The notes beneath the pieces were generated by a model. The model saw only the letters and a program-made list of their open reading frames with translations. It was not told the origin of the DNA and searched no databases. Below are positions 6,747 to 16,949 of a stretch of 64,000 nt of DNA, piece by piece. Source of the stretch: Aquabacterium lacunae (GTDB taxonomy: Bacteria; Pseudomonadota; Gammaproteobacteria; Burkholderiales; Burkholderiaceae_C). Every line of letters begins with the position of its first letter. Position 1 is the stretch's first letter. The position numbers and the translations under genes were made by a program. The stretch is from contig NZ_SIXI01000003.1 of the NCBI RefSeq assembly GCF_004310865.1, positions 310,001 to 374,000 on the forward strand, written 5' to 3'.

Positions 6747-7649
6747 TCAAGACCAAAACGGCTTGTCCGGTCCTCGGTCGTGCCTCAGCGCCTGGTTGCT
6801 CGGGTGATCGACGGGCAGCACCAAGCGGCCCTCTTCATCCCTTGCCCACGTGCTGGGGTCGTCCACCCGCACCCCTGGTGGTTCGTGGGCGCGTTGGGCC
6901 GCCCACCGCTCCCGTGAGAGTCGTATTCGTTCCGCCGAGTCAGCTGCCAGCCAGGCGCGTTCATCGTCGCCAAGCTCCCGGGGGGCGTGGCCCGGCAGGG
7001 CCGATTCCTGCCCCCTTGGGGGCCTGGTGTGAGCCCCTGGGGGGCGTGCCCCGGAGGGGCGATTGCTGCCCCCTTGGGGGGCCAATTCCGAGGTATTCGA
7101 ACGGCCTGCGCGTGTGGACAAGTTGTCCACATGAAGGGGTAGGGGAAGTAAGGAATTTCTCTCCTGAACCCCCTGCCCGCCCATCTGCCCTGCGCCGGGG
7201 TCCGGTTTGCGTTCCGGCCCGTGTTTATCGTAGTTCTGAGGCGTTTGGGGTCTGCCCTTACCCCTGCCCTGTTCGGCTTTGGACGCACCTAGACCTTGAC
7301 GGGGCCGAACAAGAATTTTTAGCTCTCGTTTCTCCTCATTTCCGGCCTTGTCACGCAGTGCGAGCTGCATCCGGTCGAGGGTGTCCAGGGCCGTGCGGAT
7401 CTGCTTGATCGTGGGCACGTCCAGGCGCTTGCCGCCTTGCGTCGGTTGATCGCAGTCGAGCAGGCTAGCCAATCGGGCGTAGGACGTATAGATGTGGCCT
7501 GTCTTGAAATCAGACATGGCCACAAGCTCAAGGTAGAGCCAGCGCACCCAGGCGGGCAGCAGACGCAAGGCGATCACCTCGTCGTCCATCAGCGCGGCGA
7601 ATTGGGGGGCCTCCTGCCGTGACAGGGCGGCCGTGCGAACGTAGGTCAA
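6747..7649 (-). CDS. Candidate phage replication initiator (winged-helix type)
   Basis: A 300-residue protein if started at TTG 7649, which overlaps the upstream stop (TTGA) and has AAGGGG 8 bases upstream; ATG 7589 is the alternative. The N-terminal 110 residues (LLPAWVRWLYLELVAMSDFK, TSYARLASLLDCD, IKQIRTALDTLDRMQLALRD) look like the helix-turn-helix module of phage and plasmid replication proteins. The C-terminal half is disordered, Pro/Gly/Arg-rich, and contains two copies of an approximately 50-bp palindromic repeat read in different frames. It is the only plausible replication gene in the visible early operon. The function is inferred; a DNA-binding regulator is the alternative. Confidence 0.5.
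   Translation of the reverse strand: MTYVRTAALSRQEAPQFAALMDDEVIALRLLPAWVRWLYLELVAMSDFKTGHIYTSYARLASLLDCDQPTQGGKRLDVPTIKQIRTALDTLDRMQLALRDKAGNEEKRELKILVRPRQGLGASKAEQGRGKGRPQTPQNYDKHGPERKPDPGAGQMGGQGVQERNSLLPLPLHVDNLSTRAGRSNTSELAPQGGSNRPSGARPPGAHTRPPRGQESALPGHAPRELGDDERAWLAADSAERIRLSRERWAAQRAHEPPGVRVDDPSTWARDEEGRLVLPVDHPSNQALRHDRGPDKPFWS
6976..7083. repeat. Two REP-like GC-rich palindromic repeats inside a coding region
   Basis: Two about 48-bp units (6976-7023 and 7034-7083) share CGGGGGGCGTG...GCCGATT.CTGCCCCCTTGGGGG, each with self-complementary G/C runs. They are offset by 59 bases, so the host gene reads them in different frames and the encoded peptides differ. This indicates DNA-level repeats like the dispersed extragenic palindromes common in Comamonadaceae-type genomes, here inside the 3' half of the replication gene. 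Confidence 0.6.
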
Positions 7650-7933
7650 CGGCCGCGCCCCTTCACGGGCTTGAGCGGGTTGCGCTCGTACACAGCACAG
7701 CAGCCGCCCAGCTGCACGCGGAAGCCGCCACGCAGGCACCAATGGCGCTCAAAGGCCATCAGCGTGTCGGGCTGGTGGTAGACCGTCTCAAGGAAGCGGC
7801 ACGACCGGCAGGCCGGGCGATCCTTGGGGCCGCGGTAGTCCATGACCTTGATGCGATCCAACGCGGTAGCGGTCAATTTGACCGGCTCGCCTTCGATCAG
7901 GTCAATCGTCAGGTCGTCTTCGGCCTGCTTCAT
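7646..7933 (-). CDS. Small Cys-rich phage protein
   Basis: A 95-residue protein from ATG 7933 (MKQAEDDLTIDLIEGEP), overlapping the upstream tiny gene by 4 bases. Residues 50-80 carry CRSCRF, HWCLRGG and GGCCAVYERNP, a spacing suited to metal binding. The N-terminus is acidic. No family recognised. It directly precedes and overlaps the replication candidate, so the two are probably translationally coupled. It contains the third GTCAATTTGAC palindrome (7870-7884). Confidence 0.55.
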   Translation of the reverse strand: MKQAEDDLTIDLIEGEPVKLTATALDRIKVMDYRGPKDRPACRSCRFLETVYHQPDTLMAFERHWCLRGGFRVQLGGCCAVYERNPLKPVKGRGR

Positions 7934-8037
7934 TTCAAGACCCTCGCCAGGCGCTCCAAGACGCTGTAGGTGACGGACGGTGCCTTGACGATCACCACGG
8001 CCAGGCCGATCAGGGCTAACACGTTGCGGGCCTTCAT
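7930..8037 (-). CDS. 35-residue phage membrane peptide
   Basis: A tiny frame (MKARNVLALIGLAVVIVKAP then SVTYSVLERLARVLK). It has one transmembrane segment (residues 6-18) followed by an amphipathic helix. Both ends overlap neighbouring genes by 4 bases (ATGA at each side), which strongly supports it as a real coupled gene despite its size. Function unknown. Confidence 0.55.
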   Translation of the reverse strand: MKARNVLALIGLAVVIVKAPSVTYSVLERLARVLK

Positions 8038-8288
8038 TCGGTGCGCCCGTTGTTGAACCATCCGCGCGCAGATGACCAGATGAAAGGAACGAACCATGTC
8101 CCATCCTCAAGCGTGGCAACCACACGCGCCTGGTTGCAGCCCTTGTCAATGGCCATCAGCTTGCCAACTTCGAGCCACAGACTCATGGGCTCGGATTCGT
8201 CCATCTCTGGCCCTTTGACCCATTTGCCCTTGAGCTTGAACTCAAGGTGATGGCTTTTGGGGATATGCGTCGGAGAGGGCTTGTTCAT
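8034..8288 (-). CDS. Small phage early protein
   Basis: An 84-residue soluble protein (MNKPSPTHIPKSHHLEFKLK at the start), rich in Trp, His and charged residues, with a body resembling a small beta sheet (VVATLEDGTWFVPFIW). It overlaps both the preceding 39-residue gene and the following membrane peptide by 4 bases. No family recognised; early-operon position suggests host takeover, control or replication support. Confidence 0.5.
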   Translation of the reverse strand: MNKPSPTHIPKSHHLEFKLKGKWVKGPEMDESEPMSLWLEVGKLMAIDKGCNQARVVATLEDGTWFVPFIWSSARGWFNNGRTE

Positions 8289-8404
8289 ACGGCCTCCCAG
8301 TAGGGGCTGTACCAGGAATAGGCGCAGCCCTGCAGCTGGGCCTCAGTGAGCGCGTCACACCATTGCTGCATGGCGTTGATTTGGGCGTACATGCTCAGGG
8401 TCAT
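8285..8404 (-). CDS. 39-residue phage early peptide
   Basis: A short frame beginning MTLSMYAQINAMQQWCDALT and ending SPYWEAV. It is hydrophilic to amphipathic and probably helical, with no membrane segment. Four-base overlaps with both neighbours make it credible as part of the early polycistron. Function unknown. Confidence 0.5.
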   Translation of the reverse strand: MTLSMYAQINAMQQWCDALTEAQLQGCAYSWYSPYWEAV

Positions 8405-8667
8405 GCGCGCACCTCATGCACGGCCAGGACGGCCAGGAACAGCTCAGGGCCCAGGCCCAGGCGGCGGCGTGTGTCGGCCTTGGCCTGGGTGGTCGCGGCC
8501 TGCGCATCGGCCGCGTGGCCTTCCCACTCCGGCCACCACATCAGGCGGCACACCTCCAAGCGCACACGCCAAAGGGGCAGCGCAGGCTTGTGCGCCTGGC
8601 TTGTTTCCCTGGTGTAAATCCGTTCACAGCCGCCCCGTGGAGGGGTTCCCTTCGGCATGATGTGCAT
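8401..8667 (-). CDS. First gene of the prophage early operon, unknown function
   Basis: An 88-residue protein (MHIMPKGTPPRGGCERIYTR at the start). The N-terminus is basic and the C-terminal half helical, with repeated Ala/Gln (AADAQAATTQAKADTRRR). It has no recognised domain; the Trp-rich centre (CRLMWWPEWEG) is distinctive. It is the promoter-proximal gene of the leftward early operon and faces the regulator gene across an 84-bp control region, the position usually held by a Cro- or CII-like gene. That analogy is inference. Confidence 0.5.
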   Translation of the reverse strand: MHIMPKGTPPRGGCERIYTRETSQAHKPALPLWRVRLEVCRLMWWPEWEGHAADAQAATTQAKADTRRRLGLGPELFLAVLAVHEVRA

Positions 8668-8751
8668 GGCTTAATCCCGCTTATGGTCTTTTCGACCTTG
8701 AAACTATAGCAGGCATTAAGGCTAAAATAACCATGCAACAGGAGAGTCCTC
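8668..8751. promoter_or_regulatory. Divergent early/regulator control region of the prophage
   Basis: This AT-rich 84 bp separates the leftward early operon from the rightward regulator. Leftward, TATAGT (8708-8703) is a good -10 with a T-rich -35 about 17 bp upstream. Rightward, TTGAAA (8698-8703) and TAAAAT lie upstream of an ACAGGAGAG ribosome-binding site. The CTATAG core of the phage repeats occurs at 8704-8709, overlapping the leftward -10. This is the expected place for the lysogeny switch operator. Confidence 0.5.
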
Positions 8752-9249
<498 letters not shown>

Positions 9250-9314
9250 TGAAACTGGTTGCATCCGTGGTCAACGGCGTAGCCCGCTACTATAACAGCG
9301 GTTTCGCCGTTTGC

Positions 9315-9339
9315 GCCAACTTCGGTTGAAAAAGTTGGC
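9315..9339 (-). terminator. Hairpin after serS
   Basis: GCCAACTT and AAGTTGGC form an 8-bp inverted repeat around a 9-base loop 13 bases after the serS stop. There is no strong T-run, so it is a weak terminator or an mRNA 3' stabiliser. TATAGT at 9296-9291 between it and the tRNA is a likely tRNA promoter -10. Confidence 0.45.
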
Positions 9340-9351
9340 GCACCCCGCGGA

Positions 9352-11699
<2,348 letters not shown>

Positions 11700-11700
11700 G

Positions 11701-12162
11701 TCAGAGCACACCGATCAGTTGCACCTCGAAGCTGACCTTGCGGCCCGCCAGCGGGTGGTTGAAATCGAACAGGGCCCATTGGCCGGCCGGGTCCATTTCC
11801 AGGATGACACCGGCGAACGAGCCCTGGCCATCGGGCGTGGGGAACTGCACCACGTCACCCACCGACCAGGTCTCGTCCAGATCACCCAGCTCGCGCAGCA
11901 GGGCCATGCCCACGCGCTGCAGCATGTCGGGGTTGCGGGGGCCAAAGGCCTCGCCCTCGGCCAGTTCGAGCGTGACGTGGTCGCCTTCCTTCAGGCCGAT
12001 CAGGCGCGCTTCCAGCTGCGGCGACAGATCACCCGAGCCCAGCGACAGCGTGGCGGGCTTGTCGTTGAAGGTGTTGACCAGCTCGTCGCCGTCGGGCCCG
12101 AACAGGCGGTAGTTCAGGGTGAGGAAGGAGCCGGGCTGGACGGTGGGGGTGGTGTCGCTCAT
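11701..12162 (-). CDS. fkpB: FKBP-type peptidyl-prolyl isomerase, SlpA/FkpB type
   Basis: A 153-residue protein with the SlyD/SlpA-like FKBP layout: a strand with [15 protein letters not shown], the catalytic-domain motif [25 protein letters not shown], an insert-in-flap domain in the middle, and a return to the FKBP domain with [17 protein letters not shown]. It catalyses proline cis-trans isomerisation and may chaperone in the cytoplasm. It is the first gene of an fkpB-ispH unit and divergent from radC. Start ATG 12162. Confidence 0.92.
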   Translation of the reverse strand: MSDTTPTVQPGSFLTLNYRLFGPDGDELVNTFNDKPATLSLGSGDLSPQLEARLIGLKEGDHVTLELAEGEAFGPRNPDMLQRVGMALLRELGDLDETWSVGDVVQFPTPDGQGSFAGVILEMDPAGQWALFDFNHPLAGRKVSFEVQLIGVL

Positions 12163-12255
12163 GGGGGGGTGTCGGCCACACCCCTCGGGAGGATGGGGCC
12201 ACCAAGGTGGCAAAACCACAATTTTAAGGATTCACAACGCCCTCAGGGACACACC

Positions 12256-12927
12256 ATGCTCAAAGACCTGCCTGCGGCCATGCGCCCGCGGGAAAAGCTG
12301 CTGAGTCAGGGCCCCACCGCCCTGGCCGATGCCGAACTGCTGGCGCTGCTGCTGCGCACCGGCCTCAAAGGCCTGGGCGTGCTGCAGATGGCCGAAGGCA
12401 TGCTGAACCAGCTGGGCGGCGTGCCGGGCCTGCTGCAGGCCGACGACAAGCGCCTGCGACGCATCCGGGGGCTGGGCCCGGCCAAACGCGCCGAGCTGCT
12501 GGCCGTGACCGAGCTGGCCCGGCGCGGCCTGCTGGGCCAGTTGCGCGAAGCCCCCGTGTTCAATGCGCCGCAGCGCGTGAAAGACTACCTGCAGCTGCAG
12601 ATCGGCGCCCTGCCCCACGAGGTGTTCTGCGTGCTGTTCCTCGATGCGCAACACCGCCTGATCGTGTGCGAAGAGCTGTTCAGGGGCACGCTCACCCAGA
12701 CCTCGGTCTACCCGCGCGAAGTGGTCAAGCAGGCGCTGCTGCACAACGCGGCCTCGGTGGTGCTGGCGCACAACCACCCGTCAGGCACGCTGGAGCCCTC
12801 GCGGGCCGACGAACTGCTCACGCAAAGCCTGAAAAGCAGCCTGCAGCTGGTCGACGTGCGCGTGCTCGACCACTTCGTGGTCAGCCACACGGGCGTGATG
12901 TCGTTTGCCGAACGCGGCCTGCTCTGA
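12256..12927 (+). CDS. radC: RadC-family JAB1/MPN protein
   Basis: A 223-residue protein with the UPF0758/RadC layout: an N-terminal helical region with helix-hairpin-helix ([20 protein letters not shown]) and a C-terminal JAB/MPN domain. The latter contains [20 protein letters not shown] and the JAMM metal motif AHNHPSG with a downstream Asp. The biochemical role is unsettled despite the historic link to DNA repair. Start ATG 12256. It is divergent from fkpB across about 90 bp. Confidence 0.93.
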   Translation: MLKDLPAAMRPREKLLSQGPTALADAELLALLLRTGLKGLGVLQMAEGMLNQLGGVPGLLQADDKRLRRIRGLGPAKRAELLAVTELARRGLLGQLREAPVFNAPQRVKDYLQLQIGALPHEVFCVLFLDAQHRLIVCEELFRGTLTQTSVYPREVVKQALLHNAASVVLAHNHPSGTLEPSRADELLTQSLKSSLQLVDVRVLDHFVVSHTGVMSFAERGLL

Positions 12928-13010
12928 AAGGGAAAGGGGCTCGCGTGGTCAGGCTGCACATTCATTGAGTTGCATCAGGATGTTGCTCAGACTGTTGTAG
13001 GCTTGGGGGT

Positions 13011-13724
13011 GTGAGCGCACGCCCCAAAACCCCTTCCTCGACGACGCTGAACGACTTCGCCGACCTCAAGAAGGCGTTGCGCAAGGCTTCGCGCGAAGCG
13101 GCCGCCCGCATCGAGGCAGAAAAAGCAGCCCAGGCCGAGCGCGAGAAGGCCGAACGCCAGCGCCAGGCCGAGCAGGCCCTGTTTGCGCAAAGCGTGGGGG
13201 CCGTGCACAAGCTGCCCGACACCGGGCGGGTGCAGGCCAACGGCCGCCGCAAGCCCCCTCCGGTGCCGCAGTCTCGCCAGCAGGACGAGCAGCAGGTGCT
13301 CAAGGAATCGCTGTCGGACGAATTCGACGTCGAAACCCTGCTGGAAACCGACGACACGCTGGCCTTCCGCCGGCCCGAACTGGGCCCCGATGTGCTGCGC
13401 AAGCTGCGCCGTGGCGTGTGGGCCCTGCAAGGCCAGATCGACCTGCATGGCCTGCGCACCGAAGAGGCCCGCGAGACGCTGAGCCGCTTCCTGCGCGATG
13501 CGCAGGTGCGGGGCTGGCGCTGCGTGCGCGTGGTGCACGGCAAAGGCCTCGGCTCGCCAGGCCGCATCCCGGTCATCAAGGACAAGGTCAAGCGCTGGCT
13601 GGTGCAGAGTGACCGGGTGCTGGCCTTCGTGCAGGCCCGTGGCGACGACGGCGGTGCCGGCGCCCTGATCGTGCTGCTGCAATCGGCCCCCAGCGCCAAC
13701 CAGGCCCAGGCTCAGGAGGCCTGA
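13011..13724 (+). CDS. Smr-domain protein (putative DNA/RNA endonuclease)
   Basis: A 237-residue protein starting at GTG 13011. Residues 15-60 are a charged coiled coil (AARIEAEKAAQAEREKAERQ). The C-terminal 100 residues form an Smr domain with the DLHG.R..EA motif (QIDLHGLRTEEARE) and the HGKG motif (VVHGKGLGSPG). Stand-alone Smr proteins of this length (SmrA/SmrB-like) are endonucleases; SmrB acts on collided ribosomes in E. coli. Whether this is that orthologue is not certain. It is convergent with the globin gene. Confidence 0.88.
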   Translation: MSARPKTPSSTTLNDFADLKKALRKASREAAARIEAEKAAQAEREKAERQRQAEQALFAQSVGAVHKLPDTGRVQANGRRKPPPVPQSRQQDEQQVLKESLSDEFDVETLLETDDTLAFRRPELGPDVLRKLRRGVWALQGQIDLHGLRTEEARETLSRFLRDAQVRGWRCVRVVHGKGLGSPGRIPVIKDKVKRWLVQSDRVLAFVQARGDDGGAGALIVLLQSAPSANQAQAQEA

Positions 13725-13743
13725 GCCCACCGGACGCCTGGCG

Positions 13744-14178
13744 TCAGATGGCGCCCTTGTTGCGCATCCAGTCGGCCGTCTGGAAAAAAGCCTGCGCCAG
13801 GCGCTGCTGCAAATCGGGGTCGACGCCGGTGTCTGCCATGGCCTGCTGCATGCAGGCCAGCCACTGGTCACGCTCCTTGATGCCGATGGGGTAAGGCATG
13901 TGGCGCGCGCGCAGGCGCGGGTGGCCAAAGCGCTCGATGTAGAGGTTGGGGCCACCCAGCCAGCCACTGAGGAACCAGTGCAGCTTGTCGCGCGCGGGCT
14001 GCAGGTCGGGCGGGTGCACGGCACGCAGGGCCTCGTACGCCGGCTCGAATTCCATCAGGTCGTAAAAGCGATCGACCAGCGCGCGCACTGGGGCATCGCC
14101 GCCGATCCAGTCGTAGGCCGTGCGCCCCTGCGGCGCGTCGTCGTCATCGTGGGGGGTGTCGCTGGTGTGATCGCTCAT
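13744..14178 (-). CDS. Group II truncated hemoglobin
   Basis: A 144-residue globin from ATG 14178, with a Asp-rich leader (HDDDDAPQ). The fold markers are YDWIGGDAPVRALVDRFYDLM (helices A/B), a distal-pocket region, the FLSGWLGGPNLYIERFGHPRLRARHMP segment carrying the proximal His (quoted in part: GHPRLRARH), and the Trp of helix G in DQWLACMQQAM, typical of group II. These proteins bind O2/NO and are linked to nitrosative or oxidative protection. Stand-alone gene. Confidence 0.88.
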   Translation of the reverse strand: MSDHTSDTPHDDDDAPQGRTAYDWIGGDAPVRALVDRFYDLMEFEPAYEALRAVHPPDLQPARDKLHWFLSGWLGGPNLYIERFGHPRLRARHMPYPIGIKERDQWLACMQQAMADTGVDPDLQQRLAQAFFQTADWMRNKGAI

Positions 14179-14226
14179 GGGCCGCACTGTAACGTGCGCC
14201 CGCGCAAATCAATCGGCGGGCAGCGA

Positions 14227-15045
14227 TCAGCGTCCGGTGGTCAGCTTGGTGGCGATCTGCACCACGCCGATGGCACTGGGGCTGCCAGGGTGCAGCTCCA
14301 TCACCAGGGTGCGCTTGCGCACGGCTTCGCGCACGCTGGGGTCAGACGGGATGTCGCCCAGCAGGTTCAGCTTGGGCGGCGTGCCCGCCGGGGTCTGCAC
14401 AAAGCGAGCCACCACCTGCTGCAGTTGCTGGCAGATGGCTCGACCTTCGCCCGGGCGAGACACCTGGTTGACCACCAGGTGCAGGTTTTCACGGCCTTGC
14501 TGCGCCGCCAGCACCTTGATGGTGGCGTAAGCGTCGGTCATGGAGGTGGGCTCGGGCGTGGCCACCACGATGATCTCGTGGGCCAGCGACAGGGCGTACA
14601 GCACCACGTCAGAAATGCCAGCGCCGGTGTCCAGCAGCAGCACGTCGAAGCGGGGCGTGACGGTCTCCATGATCTTGAGCAGCTGCTCGCGCACCTCGGG
14701 GGTCAGGCGGGAGTATTCGACCAGACCCGAACCCGCCAGCAACACCGAGAAGCCCCCAGGGGCCGGCAAGATGGCTTCATCGAGTTCGGCCTTGCCCGTG
14801 AACACATCGTGCAGCGTGATCTTGGGGTACAGATTCAGCACCACGTCAAGGTTGGCCAGGCCCAGGTCGGCGTCCAGCACCAGCACCTTCAGGCCCTGAC
14901 GGCTCAGGGCCGCGGCCAGGTTGGCACTGAAGAAGGTCTTGCCCACGCCCCCCTTGCCGCTGGTCACCGCCAGGGTGCGGGCCACCCGTTGGGGACTGCG
15001 GGTGCCGGTGGGCGACAGCTCGGGTTCGGACATCATGAGGGTCAT
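14227..15045 (-). CDS. MinD/ParA-family ATPase, FlhG (FleN)-like
   Basis: A 272-residue ATPase with the deviant Walker A SGKGGVGKT (about residues 29-37), switch I DADLGLANLDVVL and Walker B/switch II LLLDTGAGISD, all diagnostic of the MinD/FlhG group. The EPTSMTDAYATIKVL stretch is typical of FlhG, which controls flagellar number; related ATPases position chemoreceptor arrays. No flhF or flagellar genes are adjacent. Instead it overlaps a diguanylate cyclase by 4 bases and faces cheR-cheD-cheB. No C-terminal membrane-targeting helix is obvious. Confidence 0.85.
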   Translation of the reverse strand: MTLMMSEPELSPTGTRSPQRVARTLAVTSGKGGVGKTFFSANLAAALSRQGLKVLVLDADLGLANLDVVLNLYPKITLHDVFTGKAELDEAILPAPGGFSVLLAGSGLVEYSRLTPEVREQLLKIMETVTPRFDVLLLDTGAGISDVVLYALSLAHEIIVVATPEPTSMTDAYATIKVLAAQQGRENLHLVVNQVSRPGEGRAICQQLQQVVARFVQTPAGTPPKLNLLGDIPSDPSVREAVRKRTLVMELHPGSPSAIGVVQIATKLTTGR

Positions 15046-15875
15046 GGGCTCGTTTTCGGCAGAACCTCGGCCATACCTGAGGCCGGTGTTCCATCTTCTT
15101 CGAGGTCGTACCCGCCCAAAGCACCGAACAACATGCCTTTTTCCTCGGGACTGACCACAGTGAGCGGCGGCAGTTCAAGGCAGGTGCGGTTGCGCCCCTC
15201 GGCCTTGGCCCGATAGAGCTGCTGGTCGGCACGGTCCATCCACAATGTGGGAGACGATCGCACCCACTGAGGCGCAAATGCACCGCCCACGCTGACGGTC
15301 ACGGCCAGGGCCGCGCCACCCACCAGGGCCACGGGCTGCGAAGCCACCTTGTTGCGGATGCGCTCGGCCACGGTCTGGCCGAAGGCCGGCGGGCAGTTGG
15401 GCAGGATGATGGCGAATTCTTCGCCGCCGACCCGCGCCACCGTGTCCATCGGGCGCACGCAGTCTTGCAGGGCCGCAGCCACCGACTGGATGACCAGATC
15501 ACCCGCGGCATGGCCGTGGGTGTCGTTCACCTTCTTGAAGTGGTCGATGTCGAGCACCAGCAGCAAGGCCGGCTCACCCGCACGGGCCACACGGTCGATT
15601 TCGCGCGAAATGGCCACCTCGAACTGGCGGCGGTTGGCCAGTCCGGTCAGGGCGTCACGGCTGGAGATGTCGCACAGGCCATCGATCACGGCCTGCAGGC
15701 CGTCGAAGGAATGGGGCTGAAAACCTGGAGGGGGCTGCCAGCCGGCCTGCGTGAGCAGGTTCAGGGCCAGCTCCAGACGCAGGCTGGACACGTCGACCAC
15801 GACCTCAGGCCCGCGGGCGGTGCCGGCGGCGTCTTCGGTGTTCAGGTGCGAGGCGATGGGAGGCTCCAGCATCAT
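15042..15875 (-). CDS. GGDEF diguanylate cyclase
   Basis: A 277-residue cytoplasmic protein. Residues 85-245 form a GGDEF domain: SSRDALTGLANRRQFE, LDIDHFKKVNDTHGHAAGD and the active-site GGEEF (VARVGGEEFAIIL). An RxxD inhibitory site is not evident (the residues before GGEEF read MDTVARV). It makes cyclic di-GMP, a motility/biofilm signal. The N-terminal 80 residues have no recognised sensor domain. It shares 4 bases with the MinD-like ATPase downstream, so the two are one operon, divergent from the chemotaxis genes. Confidence 0.93.
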   Translation of the reverse strand: MMLEPPIASHLNTEDAAGTARGPEVVVDVSSLRLELALNLLTQAGWQPPPGFQPHSFDGLQAVIDGLCDISSRDALTGLANRRQFEVAISREIDRVARAGEPALLLVLDIDHFKKVNDTHGHAAGDLVIQSVAAALQDCVRPMDTVARVGGEEFAIILPNCPPAFGQTVAERIRNKVASQPVALVGGAALAVTVSVGGAFAPQWVRSSPTLWMDRADQQLYRAKAEGRNRTCLELPPLTVVSPEEKGMLFGALGGYDLEEDGTPASGMAEVLPKTSP

Positions 15876-16077
15876 GAAAGATGCCTCAGTCTAGCAGCGC
15901 CCTGCCGACTTAAGCGCTGAAAAGCAGGGGCCTGGCCGCGGTGTTTCCACGATGTGGCCGCAGGCCGACAACCCGACAGCCCCCATCGCGCGATCAGGCT
16001 CAACCTGCAGCCTGCGGCGCCGATATCGAAAGCAGGGCCCAGGCGGGCCGCCCTTCCTTTGTGGAGTTGCACCCAGG

Positions 16078-16929
16078 ATGATCGCCACACCGAAAGACGC
16101 CACCATGCTGCCGCAGGACCGGGAGTTCACCTTCGGCCCGCGTGACTTCGAGCGCGTGCGCACGCTGATCTACCAGCATGCGGGCATCCACCTGCACGAA
16201 GGCAAGCAGGCCATGGTCTACAGCCGCCTGTCGCGGCGCCTGCGTGAAACCCAGCACACCTCCTTCGACAGCTACCTGAAGTGGCTGGAGGCCTCGACCG
16301 GCGACCACGGGGCCCGCGAGTGGCAGGAGTTCGTCAACAGCCTGACCACCAACCTGACCTCCTTCTTTCGGGAAGACCACCACTTCCAGATCCTGGCCGA
16401 GCAGCTCAAGAATCACGGCAGCAAACCGTTGCGCATCTGGTGCTGTGCGGCCTCGACCGGCGAAGAGCCCTACTCCATTGCCATGACCGTGGCCGAGAGC
16501 CTGGGGCTGCACGCCTCGGTCAAGATCCTGTCCAGCGACATCGACACCAATGTGCTGGCCACGGCCTCGCGCGGCGTGTACGAAGAAAACGCGCGGGGTC
16601 TGTCACCGGCGCGGTTGCGCAACTTCTTCCTCAAGGGCAAGGGCAACAACGCGGGCGCCATCCGGGTCAAGCCCGAACTGGCCCGCATGGTCGAGTTCAA
16701 GCCCTTCAACCTCATGAACGCGGCCTGGTCGCTGGGCGAGCCTTTCGACTACGTGTTCTGCCGCAACGTGATGATCTATTTCGATGCCCCCACCCAGCGC
16801 AAGGTGCTGGAGCGCATCCACGGTGTGATGAAACCCAACGGCCTGCTGTTTGTCGGCCACTCCGAGAACTTCACGGATTCACGTGATCTCTTCCGCCTGC
16901 GCGGCAAGACCGTGTACGACCGTGTCTGA
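16078..16929 (+). CDS. cheR: Chemotaxis protein methyltransferase
   Basis: A 283-residue enzyme that methylates glutamates of chemoreceptors with SAM. The N-terminal helical domain is followed by the SAM-binding region CCAASTGEEPYSIAM, LSSDIDTNVLATA, the CRNVMIYFD motif and GLLFVGHSENF. Start ATG 16078 has GGAG 9 bases upstream; a second ATG at 16105 is possible. First gene of cheR-cheD-cheB. The 200 bp upstream of it (15876-16077) separates it from the divergent cyclase and holds no recognised gene. Confidence 0.95.
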   Translation: MIATPKDATMLPQDREFTFGPRDFERVRTLIYQHAGIHLHEGKQAMVYSRLSRRLRETQHTSFDSYLKWLEASTGDHGAREWQEFVNSLTTNLTSFFREDHHFQILAEQLKNHGSKPLRIWCCAASTGEEPYSIAMTVAESLGLHASVKILSSDIDTNVLATASRGVYEENARGLSPARLRNFFLKGKGNNAGAIRVKPELARMVEFKPFNLMNAAWSLGEPFDYVFCRNVMIYFDAPTQRKVLERIHGVMKPNGLLFVGHSENFTDSRDLFRLRGKTVYDRV

Positions 16930-16949
16930 CCACAGCACTGGCGCACCCC

